From PALSA-600 sp963842335 (GTDB lineage Bacteria; Actinomycetota; Thermoleophilia; Gaiellales; Gaiellaceae), in assembly GCA_963842335.1 (NCBI GenBank), contig CAWJGF010000010.1, forward strand, positions 248,001 through 312,000: 64,000 bases of DNA, written 5' to 3'. The notes beneath the pieces were generated by a model. That model saw nothing but the letters and a program-made list of their open reading frames with translations, did not search any database and was not told the origin of the DNA. This document shows positions 8,675 to 17,457 of the stretch, in pieces. Made by a program: the position numbers and the translations under genes. Each line of letters starts with the position of its first letter. Within the stretch, counting starts at the first letter, position 1.

Positions 8675-8691
8675 TGCGCGTCGTTCGGCGT
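8656..8691 (+). repeat. Direct repeat, copy 2 (end of same gene)
   Basis: Same GACATTGATCAAGCGTTG as at 7876, followed by ATGCGCGTCGTTCGGCG. It covers the stop codon of the secreted protein gene and may mark a duplication or deletion end. Confidence 0.6.
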
Positions 8692-8762
8692 GCCCTTTGC
8701 GCCAGACAGCAGTGTCGCCGCCCCGTCCGGGTGGAACAGACCTCAAAGGAAACGGAGTTTTC

Positions 8763-9146
8763 ATGAAACGGAGATTGATTCTGCTGGCAGTCGGTGTGTC
8801 GGTGGCCTGCGCGGTGGCGTTCGGTGTCAGCACGCAGGCCCGAGCCGGGGGCAATGGCGCGGCCGTGATACGTGACGGCGGCGGCGAATGTCTGACAACT
8901 GCCAACAACGGGGATTCCTGGTTGTTCTCCTGCAACTTTCAGATCGTGCTCACGCCAAGTGGCTCGGTCACCCAGCACCTCACCGGCCGGGTGATCCCTG
9001 GCGAGGGCAGCAGCCCGCTTCCCTCAAAGGCCGTCACCGACGTCACGGGCGGCCCTTGCCTGGTGTTGGATGGACAGGTGATAACCACCGTCGTCGCCGG
9101 AGTCGTGACCCCGAGCGGACAGGTGCAACTGACCTGCAAGAGCTAG
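8763..9146 (+). CDS. Small secreted protein, unknown function
   Basis: A 127-residue protein with signal peptide MKRRLILLAVGVSVACAVAFG and mature chain containing three or four cysteines (GGGECLTTAN, FSCNFQ, GPCLVL, LTCKS) that may form disulfides. The ATG at 8763 follows AAAGGAAACGGAG. A strong hairpin terminator follows the stop. No family recognised. It may be cotranscribed with the preceding secreted protein gene, 88 bp upstream. Confidence 0.6.
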   Translation: MKRRLILLAVGVSVACAVAFGVSTQARAGGNGAAVIRDGGGECLTTANNGDSWLFSCNFQIVLTPSGSVTQHLTGRVIPGEGSSPLPSKAVTDVTGGPCLVLDGQVITTVVAGVVTPSGQVQLTCKS

Positions 9147-9149
9147 GCC

Positions 9150-9175
9150 AGGAGGCCCGCCTCGGCGGGCCTCCT
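9150..9175 (+). terminator. Perfect 12-bp hairpin terminator
   Basis: AGGAGGCCCGCC and GGCGGGCCTCCT are fully complementary around a TC loop, four bases after the stop of the small secreted protein gene. Its symmetry could also serve the convergent regulator gene. Confidence 0.75.
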
Positions 9176-9311
9176 ACCTCCTTCCCCCGATGCGACGGGA
9201 AGACTTGCCGGCCTCATCATGGTCACGGAACCGGAGACGACGGGTGGCCCTGCTCAAAAGCCGGGAATGAATGCGACGCATGAGCTGAGCGGGCCGAGGC
9301 GAAACCCATTG

Positions 9312-10022
9312 TCAGGTTGTTGCTGCGACCGCGGCGGAGCGCGTGTGGACGTCGAGTTTCCTGTAGATGTGATCGAGGTGCGTCCGCACGGTGCCCGGCG
9401 AGATGGTGAGATGCGCTGCGATCTGTCGGTTCGTCATACCTGTAGCGACGAGCCGGATGATCGTGTGTTCGCGTGCGGTGAGGCAATCCGAGCGGAAGCG
9501 CTCGTGCCAGCGTCGCCGCAGTCGAGTCAGATGCGGCCGAAGTAGAATCAGCAAGTCGCGATCGCGCTCACCAAAGTTACGACCCGGCGCACGCTCGAAC
9601 GTGAATCCGCGCGACGTTCCTGGAGGCGCGGGGAGGAAGAGCTTGAGCTGATGCTCGAGCCGATAGGGCCTCAGCACCTCCGTGTAGTAAGGGTTCCGGC
9701 GACGTTGGTACGCCGAGAGAAAGTCACTGAGCATGAGTGGCTCCTCGGCACGACCCACCGATCTCTCGCGTAGCGGATTGAACGCGCACAGCACGTCTAT
9801 GGCTTCGTCAACTGCGGGAAGGAACTCGGTCGGGCGAAGGTCCGCCCGGAACGACTCGTCGTGCGTCTCGAACTCAAACTCCGCGTAAGACACGTGATCG
9901 CCGTAGATCAAGGCGCCGAGCTGCTCGAGGATCGGCAGCCCGAAAGGACCTGAGGCGTTGAGTTCGGCACCTTCGGCGACGACCGAGAGCGCCTGGTGGA
10001 GATCCACATCCGTCAACTCCAC
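9312..10022 (-). CDS. LuxR-family transcriptional regulator
   Basis: A 236-residue protein whose C-terminal 65 residues are a classic LuxR/NarL DNA-binding domain (LTAREHTIIRLVATGMTNRQ to TVRTHLDHIYRKLDVHTRSA). The N-terminal 170 residues form an alpha/beta sensor-like domain without the phospho-acceptor aspartate pattern of a receiver, more like a GAF/PAS-type or autoinducer-type sensor as in single-component LuxR proteins. It starts with GTG at 10020. It is divergent from the secreted protein gene at 10191, whose upstream region carries a palindrome that could be its site. Confidence 0.8.
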   Translation of the reverse strand: MELTDVDLHQALSVVAEGAELNASGPFGLPILEQLGALIYGDHVSYAEFEFETHDESFRADLRPTEFLPAVDEAIDVLCAFNPLRERSVGRAEEPLMLSDFLSAYQRRRNPYYTEVLRPYRLEHQLKLFLPAPPGTSRGFTFERAPGRNFGERDRDLLILLRPHLTRLRRRWHERFRSDCLTAREHTIIRLVATGMTNRQIAAHLTISPGTVRTHLDHIYRKLDVHTRSAAVAATT

Positions 10023-10038
10023 GGCGAATCGGGCTCCT

Positions 10039-10087
10039 TATTCGTGCCGTTTGCCACATCCAACATACGTCATTCGACGGATTGTGC
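10039..10087 (+). promoter_or_regulatory. Shared upstream element A with imperfect palindrome
   Basis: TTCGTGCCGTTTG, a short gap, then TACGTCATTCGACGGATTGTGC. A closely related block lies at 11106-11153 upstream of the cyclase fusion gene. The inner part CGTCATTCGACG is palindromic. Both blocks are on the plus strand about 105-115 bp before a plus-strand start, so they are likely promoter or operator parts of one regulon. Confidence 0.5.
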
Positions 10088-10190
10088 AACTGCGGTGGCG
10101 GATCGAGACTCGCTCTAGCCGCGTCGGCCACGCATCAAGGTGGCGGTGAACCTCTGGCGGCCGAATCGTTAAGCGAGGGGGACACACGGT

Positions 10191-10667
10191 ATGAATTGCA
10201 GCTCGAGATGGATCAAGGCTGTCTGCGCGGTCTGTGCATTGGTCGGGGCGTTTGCCTTCGTCGCACAAGCCGAGCCCGGCGCGCAGAGCAAACTCGTGCC
10301 CGGCGGTGGCGGCAGCGGCGGTGGCATGGTTGAGGTCTCGCCCACCGCGCACGACGTTGTTGGCCCGGGTACCTACGACGTTCAGGGAACGTGGACCGTG
10401 CACGGTCTTGCCGCTGACGCTGGCTACAGGCTCTTGCGGTGGGCGGATCTCAATCCGGACGGGATTTGTACCGGCACGACCGCTGTGGCACTCCCCGGCA
10501 ACCCGACGTTGACAACGTCGAACGGCGGCGCGGGGGCGATGCACTTCGAGATCAGCAGAGGCGCTCCGTTCCTCGACGGCGTTAGCTTTGACGTTCTCTT
10601 CCGCGTCGTTGATCTTGACGGCACCACCGTTCTCCAAAGTGATTGCATCACGGCGACCGTCAAGTAG
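10191..10667 (+). CDS. Small secreted protein, unknown function
   Basis: 158 residues with an N-terminal signal (WIKAVCAVCALVGAFAFVAQA), a Gly-rich stretch (GGGGSGGG) and a beta-rich domain (TYDVQGTWTVHGLAADAGYR to VSFDVLFRVVDLDGTTVLQ) with cysteines at ICTG and SDCIT. AAGCGAGGGGGA lies upstream of the ATG. It shares its upstream element with the cyclase/propeller/binding-protein fusion at 11268, which suggests joint control. I do not recognise the family. Confidence 0.6.
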   Translation: MNCSSRWIKAVCAVCALVGAFAFVAQAEPGAQSKLVPGGGGSGGGMVEVSPTAHDVVGPGTYDVQGTWTVHGLAADAGYRLLRWADLNPDGICTGTTAVALPGNPTLTTSNGGAGAMHFEISRGAPFLDGVSFDVLFRVVDLDGTTVLQSDCITATVK

Positions 10668-10701
10668 CCATCCAGCGGTTTCGGGCACCGAGTGCGCCGT
10701 C

Positions 10702-11013
10702 TCAACCAGCAGCAGAAAGTGTTGCTCGTGTGCTTCGTGCCTCTGCCCTGACACAGCGCCTTCTCTCGATGTGGCGTCTCGCTCCAACGTAGCCACCAGT
10801 GCAATTGAGAGGAGGTAAGGGTTCTGTGGCGATCAGGTTGTACTTGATCGAATTCGTCGGTCCCAGGTAGATCGAGGTGCCGCCGAGCCGCCGGGTCTCT
10901 GCAGAGAGGACGTTGGCACAGGCAAGCGGGATGTTGCCGGTGGTCTCGGGTCGGTATCGGCAGCGACCCATCGTGCAAAGCCAGGAGCCCTCTGGGTGAC
11001 CGGCGCACTCCAC
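10702..11013 (-). CDS. Possible small protein, unresolved
   Basis: A GTG-started frame beginning VECAGHPEGSWLCTMGRCRY with GGGGAG about eight bases upstream. The first two thirds show strong G/C preference at third positions and a balanced composition; the end does not, so it may be a remnant. Nothing else fills 10668-11105 convincingly. Confidence 0.3.
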   Translation of the reverse strand: MECAGHPEGSWLCTMGRCRYRPETTGNIPLACANVLSAETRRLGGTSIYLGPTNSIKYNLIATEPLPPLNCTGGYVGARRHIERRRCVRAEARSTRATLSAAG

Positions 11014-11105
11014 CCGTGTTCTCCCCGATCGCCATCGCTCAACGTAGTACGCAGCGCCACGTGCACGTCCTTTCTCGGTCGTTTGGCTCGTGGCGCCACG
11101 GACGC

Positions 11106-11153
11106 TATTCGTGCCGCCTGTCGTTGCAGATATCCGTCATTTGACGGATTGCG
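11106..11153 (+). promoter_or_regulatory. Shared upstream element B with perfect palindrome
   Basis: TATTCGTGCCGCCTGTCG then ATCCGTCATTTGACGGATTG. CCGTCA and TGACGG form a perfect inverted repeat around TT. It matches element A at 10039-10087 over most of its length and lies 115 bp before the fusion gene's TTG start. Confidence 0.55.
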
Positions 11154-11267
11154 CGTCGAGAGGCGCGATGGGAGCATCGGAGCGAGCCGCGTCGGATCAC
11201 TGCCGGTCGGGATCGTCGAACAGGAGGCCCGGCGCGGGCCGAAACCGCGACGCGAGGTGGTGGGCGC

Positions 11268-14200
11268 TTGACCGAACTCCCAAGCGGGACTGTCACCTTC
11301 TTGTTCACGGACATCGAGGGGTCGACCGCGCTTCTCAAAGGCCTGGGTCACAACGGGTACGCGGAGGTTCTCGAAGTCCACGATCGGATCGTGCGAGCTG
11401 CGTTCACTGCCTATCGAGGGCAGGTGGTGGACACGCAGGGTGATGCGATTTTCGTTGCCTTCACGACCGCTGCAGATGCGGTGGCGGCAGCCGTTGATGC
11501 TCAGCGTGACCTGACCGCCGAGCGCTGGCCCGACGGGGCGACGGTCAGGGTCCGGATGGGCCTGCACACCGGCGAGCCGCGGGTCGGTGAGCAGCGATAC
11601 GTAGGCATCGGCGTTCACAGGGCGGCGCGCATCGCCGCTGCCGGCCACGGCGGTCAGGTGCTGCTGTCCTCGACCACCCGCGAACTCGCAGAGGAGGATC
11701 TTTCGCCGGGGGTGTCGATTCGCGACCTGGGAGAGCGTCGTCTGAAGGACATCGACCAGCCACAGCATCTGTACCAGCTCGACATCTCCGGCCTGCAAAG
11801 CGAGTTCGGGCAGCTGCGCACGCTTGATGTCGAACTACGGCGCCGGCGTCGGCGTATGTATGCAAGCTCGGCCGCGATCGGCGTCGCCGCAGCTGCGGTC
11901 GCGATCCCGGTCTTCGCGTTCGGCCAGGGCGGGTCTCCGAGCGCGGTGACGGTTGAAGGCGACGCGGTGGCGGCGATCGATACCGGCTCGAACCGGGTCG
12001 TCGGGGCGGTCTCCGTCGGGGCCGGCCCCAGCGAGATCGCCTCCGGTTCAGGCTCGCTCTGGGTGGTCAACCGCGACGACCGGAGCGTCTCACGCGTCGA
12101 TCCCGGCAGACTGGCCGTGACCGGGGTGGTCAGGCTTGCGAATTCGCCGACGGGGCTCTCGGCTGCGGACGGCGCCATCTGGGTGGTCGGGACGAGCCCG
12201 ACCGAGGCCGCGGTGAGCGCCGCGAGGATCGACCCGCAGTTCAACGTCGTCTCGAAGACGGTGAGGATCGAGGGCCTCGTGCCGGGCGAATTCGGGTCCG
12301 CCGCCGCATCCGGCAGCACTCTCTGGATCGCCCCGTCCTCGGGACGACTCACACGACTCGACGCGCGCACGGGCCGGGTCGTCCAGACCGTCGATCCCGG
12401 GACGTCCCCGACTTCGGTTGCGGTCGGGGGAGGGGCGACGTGGGTCGCCGACCGCAACGCCGACACCGTCACCCGCATCGACCCGACCGGACTTCGGACC
12501 GCCATTCCGGTCGGACACAGCCCGGCCGCGATCACCATGGGCATGGACGCTGTCTGGGTCGTGAATGAGCTCGACGATCAACTCGCTCGCATCGATCCTG
12601 AAACCCGGTCGGTGACCACAACCATCCCTGTCGGGCGCAGTCCGAGCGGCATCGCCGTCGGGTCGGGCTCGGTCTGGGTCGCAAACAGCGGCGATGGCAC
12701 CGTCAGCCGCGTCGATCCCAAACGGGGCCGCGTGACCGAGGTGATCCGCGTCGGCGGAAGTCCGCAGAGTCTCGTCTACGCCGACCAGCGTGTCTGGGTC
12801 AGCGTGGACCGGCAAACCCTCGGCGATGTCGAAGCCGGCAGCTACGCCGACACTCTGCGTCTGAGCGCGCAGAAGGACATCGACTCGATCGACCCGGCGC
12901 TCGCCGACCAGCAGGGCTCATGGCAGCTCCTCGCTGCCACTTGCGCGAGGCTCCTCAATTACCCGGACAAGCCCGCCCCCGCCGGCGCTCGTCTCATACC
13001 CGAAGTCGCTCAGGCGCTCCCGAGCCGCTCGTCCGACGGCAAGACGTATACGTTCACGATCCGCAAAGGGTTTCGCTTCTCACCTCCTTCACACGAGGTG
13101 GTCACGGCGCAGACGTTCAGGCACGCGATCGAACGAAGTCTCAACCCGGCAATGAAGAGCGGCGGCGCCCAGTACTACCTCCACGACGTCGCTGGAGCGA
13201 AGGCATACACATCCGGCCGAGCGTCACACATCAGCGGCCTCAGCGTGCGGGGCGACCGTCTGACGATCCGGCTCACGGCCGCGGCACCGGATTTCCTCCT
13301 CCGACTCGCGGTGCCGTTCTTCTGCGCCGTGCCGCTCACGACGCCACTCGATCCCGCCGGCGTCCGAGTGATCCCCTCCGCCGGCCCGTACTACGTGACG
13401 TCCTACATCCCGGGGCAGGGGGTGATCCTCCGACGCAACCCGAACTACACCGGCCGTCGTCCCCGTCACGTCGAGCGCATCGAACTCAGCGTCGGTGTCT
13501 CGAGGCAAGCCACGGACGCCTTGGTGGAGGCAGGCACGGCGGATTACGCGTTCAGCGGCGTCGACAAGACCGATCTCACGCGACTCGCCGCGAGGTATGG
13601 ACCTCATAGCGAAGTGGCGCGACGAGGAAAGCAGCAGTACTTCGTCAACCCGACGCTTGAAACCGACTTCATCGTGTTCAACACCCGGCGGCACCTTTTC
13701 GCCGACGTTCAGCTCCGACAGGCGGTCAACTACGCGATCGACCGGCACGCCCTGGCCAAGACCGGCGGAGCGTACGGCGCCACCGGCCAACAACCGACGG
13801 ACCAAACCCTCCCGCCGAGCATGCCCGGCTTCCACGATGCACACATCTACCCGTTCGCCCCGAACATCACTGTCGCCCGCCGGCTGGCAGGGACTACGAG
13901 GCGAACGGCGATCCTCTACGGCTGCAACAAGAGTCCCTGCGACGAAATCGCCCAGATCCTGACGACGAACCTGGCGGCGATCGGAATCGATGTGGTGACG
14001 AAGACCTTCGCCGGTCGGGCGCTCGCCTCCGGGCTCCTGACTCGGCTGCACGAACCATTCGACCTTTCTCTCGCCGGCTGGGCGGCCGACTCACCAGACG
14101 CCGGCACCTTTCTCAACCCACTCGCGTTAGGAACGGCGGCCGGCATCCCGCCATTCGACGACCCTCGCTACCGTGGCAAACTCGCCGCGGCCGCCAAGCT

Positions 14201-14381
14201 GACCGGAGCCGACCGTACCCGAGCCTACGGCGCACTCGACACCGACCTCGCCCGAAATGCAGCCCCGTGGGCCGCTATCAGCAACTCCGAGAACGTGGAC
14301 TTCTTCTCCGCGCGAGTCGGTTGCCAGACCTACCAGCCGGTCACCGGGATGGATCTCGCGGCCCTCTGCATCAGACCCTGA
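11268..14381 (+). CDS. Fusion: class III nucleotide cyclase, TM segment, beta-propeller, ABC peptide-binding domain
   Basis: Residues about 5-165 are a class III adenylate/guanylate cyclase domain with both metal aspartates (FLFTDIEGST, GDAIFVAF); the usual substrate-site Asn is His (VGIGVHRAARI) while the Arg is kept. After an Arg-rich segment comes one transmembrane helix (residues about 199-220). Residues about 230-520 are YVTN/NHL-like propeller repeats (GSLWVVNRDDRSVSRVDP, GSVWVANSGDGTVSRVDP). Residues about 525-1037 are a family 5 extracellular solute-binding domain (DSIDPALADQQ, KTYTFTIRKGFRFS, VQLRQAVNYAIDRHAL). The topology puts the cyclase inside and the propeller and binding domain outside, implying a peptide-sensing receptor that makes a cyclic nucleotide. 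TTG start with GAGGTGG upstream. Confidence 0.85.
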   Translation: MTELPSGTVTFLFTDIEGSTALLKGLGHNGYAEVLEVHDRIVRAAFTAYRGQVVDTQGDAIFVAFTTAADAVAAAVDAQRDLTAERWPDGATVRVRMGLHTGEPRVGEQRYVGIGVHRAARIAAAGHGGQVLLSSTTRELAEEDLSPGVSIRDLGERRLKDIDQPQHLYQLDISGLQSEFGQLRTLDVELRRRRRRMYASSAAIGVAAAAVAIPVFAFGQGGSPSAVTVEGDAVAAIDTGSNRVVGAVSVGAGPSEIASGSGSLWVVNRDDRSVSRVDPGRLAVTGVVRLANSPTGLSAADGAIWVVGTSPTEAAVSAARIDPQFNVVSKTVRIEGLVPGEFGSAAASGSTLWIAPSSGRLTRLDARTGRVVQTVDPGTSPTSVAVGGGATWVADRNADTVTRIDPTGLRTAIPVGHSPAAITMGMDAVWVVNELDDQLARIDPETRSVTTTIPVGRSPSGIAVGSGSVWVANSGDGTVSRVDPKRGRVTEVIRVGGSPQSLVYADQRVWVSVDRQTLGDVEAGSYADTLRLSAQKDIDSIDPALADQQGSWQLLAATCARLLNYPDKPAPAGARLIPEVAQALPSRSSDGKTYTFTIRKGFRFSPPSHEVVTAQTFRHAIERSLNPAMKSGGAQYYLHDVAGAKAYTSGRASHISGLSVRGDRLTIRLTAAAPDFLLRLAVPFFCAVPLTTPLDPAGVRVIPSAGPYYVTSYIPGQGVILRRNPNYTGRRPRHVERIELSVGVSRQATDALVEAGTADYAFSGVDKTDLTRLAARYGPHSEVARRGKQQYFVNPTLETDFIVFNTRRHLFADVQLRQAVNYAIDRHALAKTGGAYGATGQQPTDQTLPPSMPGFHDAHIYPFAPNITVARRLAGTTRRTAILYGCNKSPCDEIAQILTTNLAAIGIDVVTKTFAGRALASGLLTRLHEPFDLSLAGWAADSPDAGTFLNPLALGTAAGIPPFDDPRYRGKLAAAAKLTGADRTRAYGALDTDLARNAAPWAAISNSENVDFFSARVGCQTYQPVTGMDLAALCIRP

Positions 14382-14753
14382 CCGCGAATCGAGTCGAAGC
14401 GCCGTCTCGCCTCGCGTTTCACGGCGGTCATCGCCTGTCGCATAGCAAGACGACAAACTGGTCAACCTCGGGTAGGTCAACCTCCATGTTGGCTTCCCTG
14501 TCGTCGACTCACGCTGGGCAAACGTTCTTAGCCGTTCTTGACGCCCGCTGGCACGTGTTGGCGTGCTCGGCCGACATGGTAAGGAGGGTTCGAACAGCTC
14601 AAGACCGACGCGACTCACGATCATCATCGGGTCTAGCTGCATCTAGGTGTCGTGGGACAGCACCCGGGACAGCACGACTCCGCCCAGTTGGAACGAATCA
14701 CACCACTCACCTGGCTCAATGATGCGGTTGCCGCTGTGGCGCTGGAATGTGAA
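14382..14753. other. Intergenic stretch before tRNA-Lys
   Basis: No gene is supported. It contains GACAGCACCCGGGACAGCAC at 14656-14675, whose reverse complement recurs with one base less at 18714-18732 beside tRNA-Glu. Sequences of this kind are often debris of tyrosine integrases next to tRNA genes, but no integrase is left here. Confidence 0.4.
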
Positions 14754-14826
14754 TGGGCCGGGCAGGGATCGAACCTGCGACCTTGGGATTAAAAGTCCCC
14801 TGCTCTACCAACTGAGCTACCGGCCC
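14754..14826 (-). tRNA. tRNA-Lys (anticodon TTT)
   Basis: Minus strand GGGCCGGTAGCTCAGTTGG begins a full cloverleaf: acceptor GGGCCGG/CCGGCCC, anticodon loop CTTTTAA, T-loop TTCGATC, discriminator A, no encoded CCA. All stems pair. Confidence 0.95.
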
Positions 14827-14846
14827 TCAGGGAGTACCCTCCCCGA

Positions 14847-15083
14847 ATGGGCAAAGGGTACGCGGAAGGAAGCGCCGTCGAGGAGCGCCTGGCGGCGCTC
14901 GAGCGCGGGGACGACCCCGATGCGCGGATCGACGCGGGACGGCGCGCGGTCTACGGCTCGACCGAGGACGATCCCGAGACGCACTTCATCGGCTGGCTCG
15001 GCGAGGTCGATCCGGACGCGCTCTTCGAGTCGGGCGCGGCATGGGGCATCCAGATCGTCCGTCGCAAGCGAAGCGCAACCTAA
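14847..15083 (+). CDS. Small hypothetical protein
   Basis: 78 residues, acidic in the middle, beginning MGKGYAEGSAVEERLAALER and ending GAAWGIQIVRRKRSAT. The composition and third-position bias look like a real gene. No signal peptide or membrane segment. It ends four bases into the convergent epimerase-like gene's stop region. No family recognised. Confidence 0.5.
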   Translation: MGKGYAEGSAVEERLAALERGDDPDARIDAGRRAVYGSTEDDPETHFIGWLGEVDPDALFESGAAWGIQIVRRKRSAT

Positions 15084-17428
15084 CCCGCGACGAGTGGTGG
15101 GCTCTCGAGCTTCGTCACGGCGCCCGGGTTCACCTGTGCGACGAGCTGCACCGAGACGGTGTACGTCCCGCTCGCAAGCCTCGCCTGCGGCAAGGTGATC
15201 CGCGATGGCGCCGTGGAGGCGCGCAGTGCACCGCGGCGCGCGACGACCGGCAGGCCGTTGGCTCCGTCGAGCGTCACGAGGTAGAGGCAATCACGGTCAC
15301 ACGCGAGTTGCACGGCGACCGGGTTGGCCAGCGTCGTCGGATAGTCGAGTGTCGAAGCGGCCACCTGCGTTGCGAGCCCGGGACAGACGGTTGCGCCGCG
15401 TTGCGCCGCCCCGATCGCACCGGCCGTTGCCGCTGGCGTGGCGTCGCTGAGGCGGTCGAGCACTACCCCTGCGAGACTCGGGATGCACGCAGCCGCAGAG
15501 ATCGACGCTGCAACCGGCGGCGCGAGACCGTCGACGAGCACCGGCGGTGCCACGCCGTAGGCCGCCGTCAAGGCGGTCGAGAGTTGCGGCAGGTTCGCGA
15601 ACGTCCAGAGGCCCTTCCCCACTGCAGGTGCCGGGCGGAAGGCGACGAGATCAGCGGAGGTGCCCGCGAGTGCCGTGATCGTTCCCTTTGCGTTCGCGCT
15701 GCCGTCGAGTGAAAGACCGACGAGCGCGACCGGCGCCAACGCCTGAACTGCGGGCCGTAGGACATCGAGCGCTGCCGCGTAGGCGGATGCGGTGGCCGTC
15801 GTCGCCGCCGGCCCGAGAACGAGATAGCGCAGACTCGGCACCTGTTGAGCGAGCGCCGCGGCGTACTGCGCGAGCGCAGCGCGACCTGCATCGTCGACCG
15901 GAAGCGGAGCTGCGTTCAACTCGACGACGACGCCAAGGCTCGGCGGCAACTGGGCGAGTGCGGCAATCGCCGTCGGGTCGGGCGCCGTCGCGCCGGCCGG
16001 CCAGGTGATGCCCAGCCGGACGAGATGCAGTCCGGCCTTCTGTGCCAATGGTCCTTGCGACGGGTTGTCGAGCCCCGCGCCGACTGCAAACGACGGCGCG
16101 ACGGCCGGCGGTGGCGCCATTGCGGTCGAACGCATCTTCGCGGGTGTCTTCTTCGCGGGCACGACTCGGACGATCGGCAGTGCGTCGAACGCTGCCTTGT
16201 TGCCGGTCGAATCGATCGCGGTCACGTGCACCGGATAGACGCCCGGACGCTTAGGCTCGCTCCACCCGAAGGTGTGCCAGCCGGCGCCGAGGGTGAGCCG
16301 TCGCGTCGGACCTGCACCGGTGTTCGCCTGAACGGTTGCCGGCTTCGAGAGCCAGAAGCGCAGTGCGCCGAGGTTGCCGGTCTCGAGCTTGAACGCCGGA
16401 GGCTGTTTCTCGTACTGCCCGATGCGCGCTGCCGCGTCGGCGAAACGAGGGTCGGCCGCTGCGAGCTTGTGCAGCAGTTGCACGACGTATTCCTGATAGT
16501 CGACCGGCGACGGGTCGTTCGGCAGCGCGTAGTACGTCCAGTAACCGGTATCGAAGCTTGCAAGCGTTGCGGCGGCGGCGCGCTGCATCCGCGCAGCAAG
16601 CGAGCCTGCTTCGGCATCCTCCGCCTGCAGTGCGTACGACTGCAGTGACACGACGGCCTGGAGCTGGGCGTTCAGCACCCGCAGCGCACCGAACGAGTAC
16701 AGGCGAATCCACGGGCCAGCTGGGACGGAGGTGAGTAGATGCTTCGGGATCACGCGGTACGCGCCCTGAGCCTCGCGCATGTACGCGGTCTCGCGATCCG
16801 GGACGAGGACTGCTGCCCCGGCGAACGCCTGAGCGGCGACCGCCTGCGCCATACCGGACAGCCACGGAGCGCGACCGCCCGCGTACGGGAAGGTGTACTC
16901 CCAGGCGATGCCGCCGCCTGCCTGGTAGACGCCACGTGCGATCAGCGCATCGGCGAGGCGCTGCGTCGCGTCGGCATCGTGCGCGGCGATGTGCGCATTC
17001 AGCGCGCCGAAGTCGGCGAGCGGATGAAACTCGAAACATCTCCCTGCGAAGTAGCGGTAGACAACGCCGTCCTGGTCGGTAATGTCGGTCTTCGCTGCCG
17101 GCGCATAGTGCTGCACGAAGTAGTCGTCGTTAGCCTTCAGCTCGCCGACGAGGACGAGCGCACGTGGCTCGGTCATTCGCCCCGCGAAGGAGGCAAGCTC
17201 CCCGAGCGCGGCGGCGACGTGCTCGCGCCTGCCGCTTGGGAGAGAACGCGTGAGACCGGCTGCGCGACGAACCTCGGCTCGTCCTGCCGCCGCAGTTGCC
17301 GGGTCGACGTGCGGCGATGCAAGCGCTTTCAGCGCCGTACGCTCGACTGGATTCACTGACGTAGCAGGCGCTGCGCCTGCGAGTGTGACTGCAGCGATCG
17401 CAGCGGCGATGAGCGTGTGACCCTTCAC
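15080..17428 (-). CDS. Secreted D-glucuronyl C5-epimerase-like protein with extra C-terminal domain
   Basis: The middle carries the C-terminal catalytic signature of D-glucuronyl C5-epimerases: WEYTFPYAGGRAPWLSGMAQ, then WIRLYSFGALRVLNAQLQ, then TGYWTYYALPNDPSPVDYQE. In this family that domain is an alpha-toroid that acts on uronic acids of polysaccharides. A Pro/Ala linker follows and then a C-terminal part of about 250 residues (VRLGITWPAGATAPDPTAIA, LVVDGLAPP-like strands) resembling a glycosidase TIM barrel without a clear acid/base pair. GTG at 17426-17428 is chosen: GGGAG precedes it, it starts the signal peptide (HTLIAAAIAAVTLAGAAPA), and an earlier start would overlap the next gene. 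The substrate in this organism is unknown. Confidence 0.7.
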   Translation of the reverse strand: MKGHTLIAAAIAAVTLAGAAPATSVNPVERTALKALASPHVDPATAAAGRAEVRRAAGLTRSLPSGRREHVAAALGELASFAGRMTEPRALVLVGELKANDDYFVQHYAPAAKTDITDQDGVVYRYFAGRCFEFHPLADFGALNAHIAAHDADATQRLADALIARGVYQAGGGIAWEYTFPYAGGRAPWLSGMAQAVAAQAFAGAAVLVPDRETAYMREAQGAYRVIPKHLLTSVPAGPWIRLYSFGALRVLNAQLQAVVSLQSYALQAEDAEAGSLAARMQRAAAATLASFDTGYWTYYALPNDPSPVDYQEYVVQLLHKLAAADPRFADAAARIGQYEKQPPAFKLETGNLGALRFWLSKPATVQANTGAGPTRRLTLGAGWHTFGWSEPKRPGVYPVHVTAIDSTGNKAAFDALPIVRVVPAKKTPAKMRSTAMAPPPAVAPSFAVGAGLDNPSQGPLAQKAGLHLVRLGITWPAGATAPDPTAIAALAQLPPSLGVVVELNAAPLPVDDAGRAALAQYAAALAQQVPSLRYLVLGPAATTATASAYAAALDVLRPAVQALAPVALVGLSLDGSANAKGTITALAGTSADLVAFRPAPAVGKGLWTFANLPQLSTALTAAYGVAPPVLVDGLAPPVAASISAAACIPSLAGVVLDRLSDATPAATAGAIGAAQRGATVCPGLATQVAASTLDYPTTLANPVAVQLACDRDCLYLVTLDGANGLPVVARRGALRASTAPSRITLPQARLASGTYTVSVQLVAQVNPGAVTKLESPPLVAG

Positions 17429-17457
17429 GTCTCCCGACCGACGATAGCGGCCGTCCT

